Origin: Seinonella peptonophila
GTDB lineage: Bacteria; Bacillota; Bacilli; Thermoactinomycetales; Thermoactinomycetaceae
Direction: 5' to 3'
DNA length: 61,885 nt
Assembly (NCBI RefSeq): GCF_900129355.1
Contig: NZ_FQVL01000016.1
Location: 1-61,885, forward strand
A model generated the notes under the pieces. It saw only the letters and a program-made list of their open reading frames with translations, had not been told where the DNA came from and did no database searches. Shown piece by piece: positions 61,799 through 61,885 of this stretch; the first letter of the stretch is position 1; every line of letters begins with the position of its first letter. The position numbers and the translations under genes are program-made.

Positions 61799-61885
61799 CT
61801 ACCACCTACAGAGGTGGTAGATTCCTGCGAACACCAGACCAACGTCCAGTTATCTTAGCAGGCTCTACCCGCCGTCCCAGCGGTG
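61799..61885 (-). mobile_element. Right end of an IS200/IS605-type (TnpB) element
   Basis: CTACCACCT and AGGTGGTAG pair around four bases at the outer edge, bordered by GTTCAA on the minus strand, then GATTCCTGCG inward and GC-rich sequence (CAGGCTCTACCCGCCGTCCC). This arrangement follows tnpB genes, whose 3' end encodes the guide RNA. The tnpB gene would lie beyond the window, on the minus strand. Confidence 0.55.

Noticed and set aside
1-61885. CRISPR arrays, tRNA and rRNA genes
   Set aside because: I saw no regularly spaced direct repeats and no cloverleaf or rRNA-like sequence, although a covariance search could still find a divergent tRNA.

Overview
The window is AT-rich, low-GC Gram-positive DNA. 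Its hallmarks are strong AGGAGG-type ribosome binding sites, a CodY-type regulator, RRNPP (HTH plus TPR) regulators with adjacent micro-peptides, and TcpC/TcpE-type conjugation proteins. A spore-forming Bacillales member is likely. A Thermoactinomycetaceae genus such as Shimazuella is my guess, not something the sequence proves.

Layout. (1) 1-8.5 kb: the edge of a methyltransferase gene, a TetR plus ABC efflux operon, an orphan IS200/IS605-type end resembling a TnpB guide RNA, peptidase E, a hypothetical gene with a zinc-ribbon mini-protein, two micro-peptide genes, a VOC protein, and dead integrase and CorA genes. (2) 8.8-12.8 kb (minus strand): an operon-like set encoding a Ser/Thr-kinase-like protein, a DUF6875-like protein, a WH-motif protein, a zinc-ribbon mini-protein and a paralogue of the 4.7 kb hypothetical gene. 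A terminator and a possible micro-ORF lie upstream. (3) 13.1-18.3 kb: an RRNPP regulator with an overlapping 11-aa ORF, then decaying phage- or plasmid-like genes around an unusually GC-rich, hairpin-dense 0.3 kb. (4) 18.8-26.1 kb: PlsC and CdsA-like lipid enzymes, HTH/TetR regulators, a VOC protein, a Tn3 transposase fossil, an AHH nuclease toxin divergent from two Imm11-like immunity genes, and a methyltransferase. (5) 26.4-39.4 kb: a lasso-peptide region. At 36.9-31.8 kb on the minus strand the order is RRE protein (B1), precursor (A), HPr-kinase-like kinase, leader peptidase (B2), cyclase (C), and a subtilase-like protein with Cys in place of the catalytic Ser. An exporter plus a second RRE protein lies at 26.4-28.4 kb, with a nucleotidyltransferase and a dead HPr-kinase-like gene in between. 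A CodY paralogue lies upstream. (6) 39.7-41.1 kb: a second RRNPP regulator with a 27-aa peptide gene. (7) 42.2-61 kb: an ICEBs1/Tn916-like integrative conjugative element. It carries a DNA methyltransferase, VirD4, an SLT-M23 wall hydrolase, VirB6, VirB4, TcpE, TcpC, a formyltransferase, HNH, sigma-like, DnaC/DnaD-type and Sak4-like genes, an excisionase, ImmR, ImmA and a broken integrase. (8) The right edge holds fossils of an ABC exporter and a BRO-N gene, the latter cut by the end of another IS605-type element.

Function. The lasso precursor has the exact Y-x2-P-x-L-x3-G-x5-T leader and a 19-residue core, predicted to cyclise Gly1 to Asp9. RRE, B2 and C would mature it, the kinase may phosphorylate it, and the distant ABC exporter may secrete it. 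The ICE probably no longer moves by itself, because its integrase is broken and no relaxase gene is visible. Several genes carry single-event lesions (nonsense codons, homopolymer slips, short tandem duplications), which suggests a young, actively decaying accessory region.
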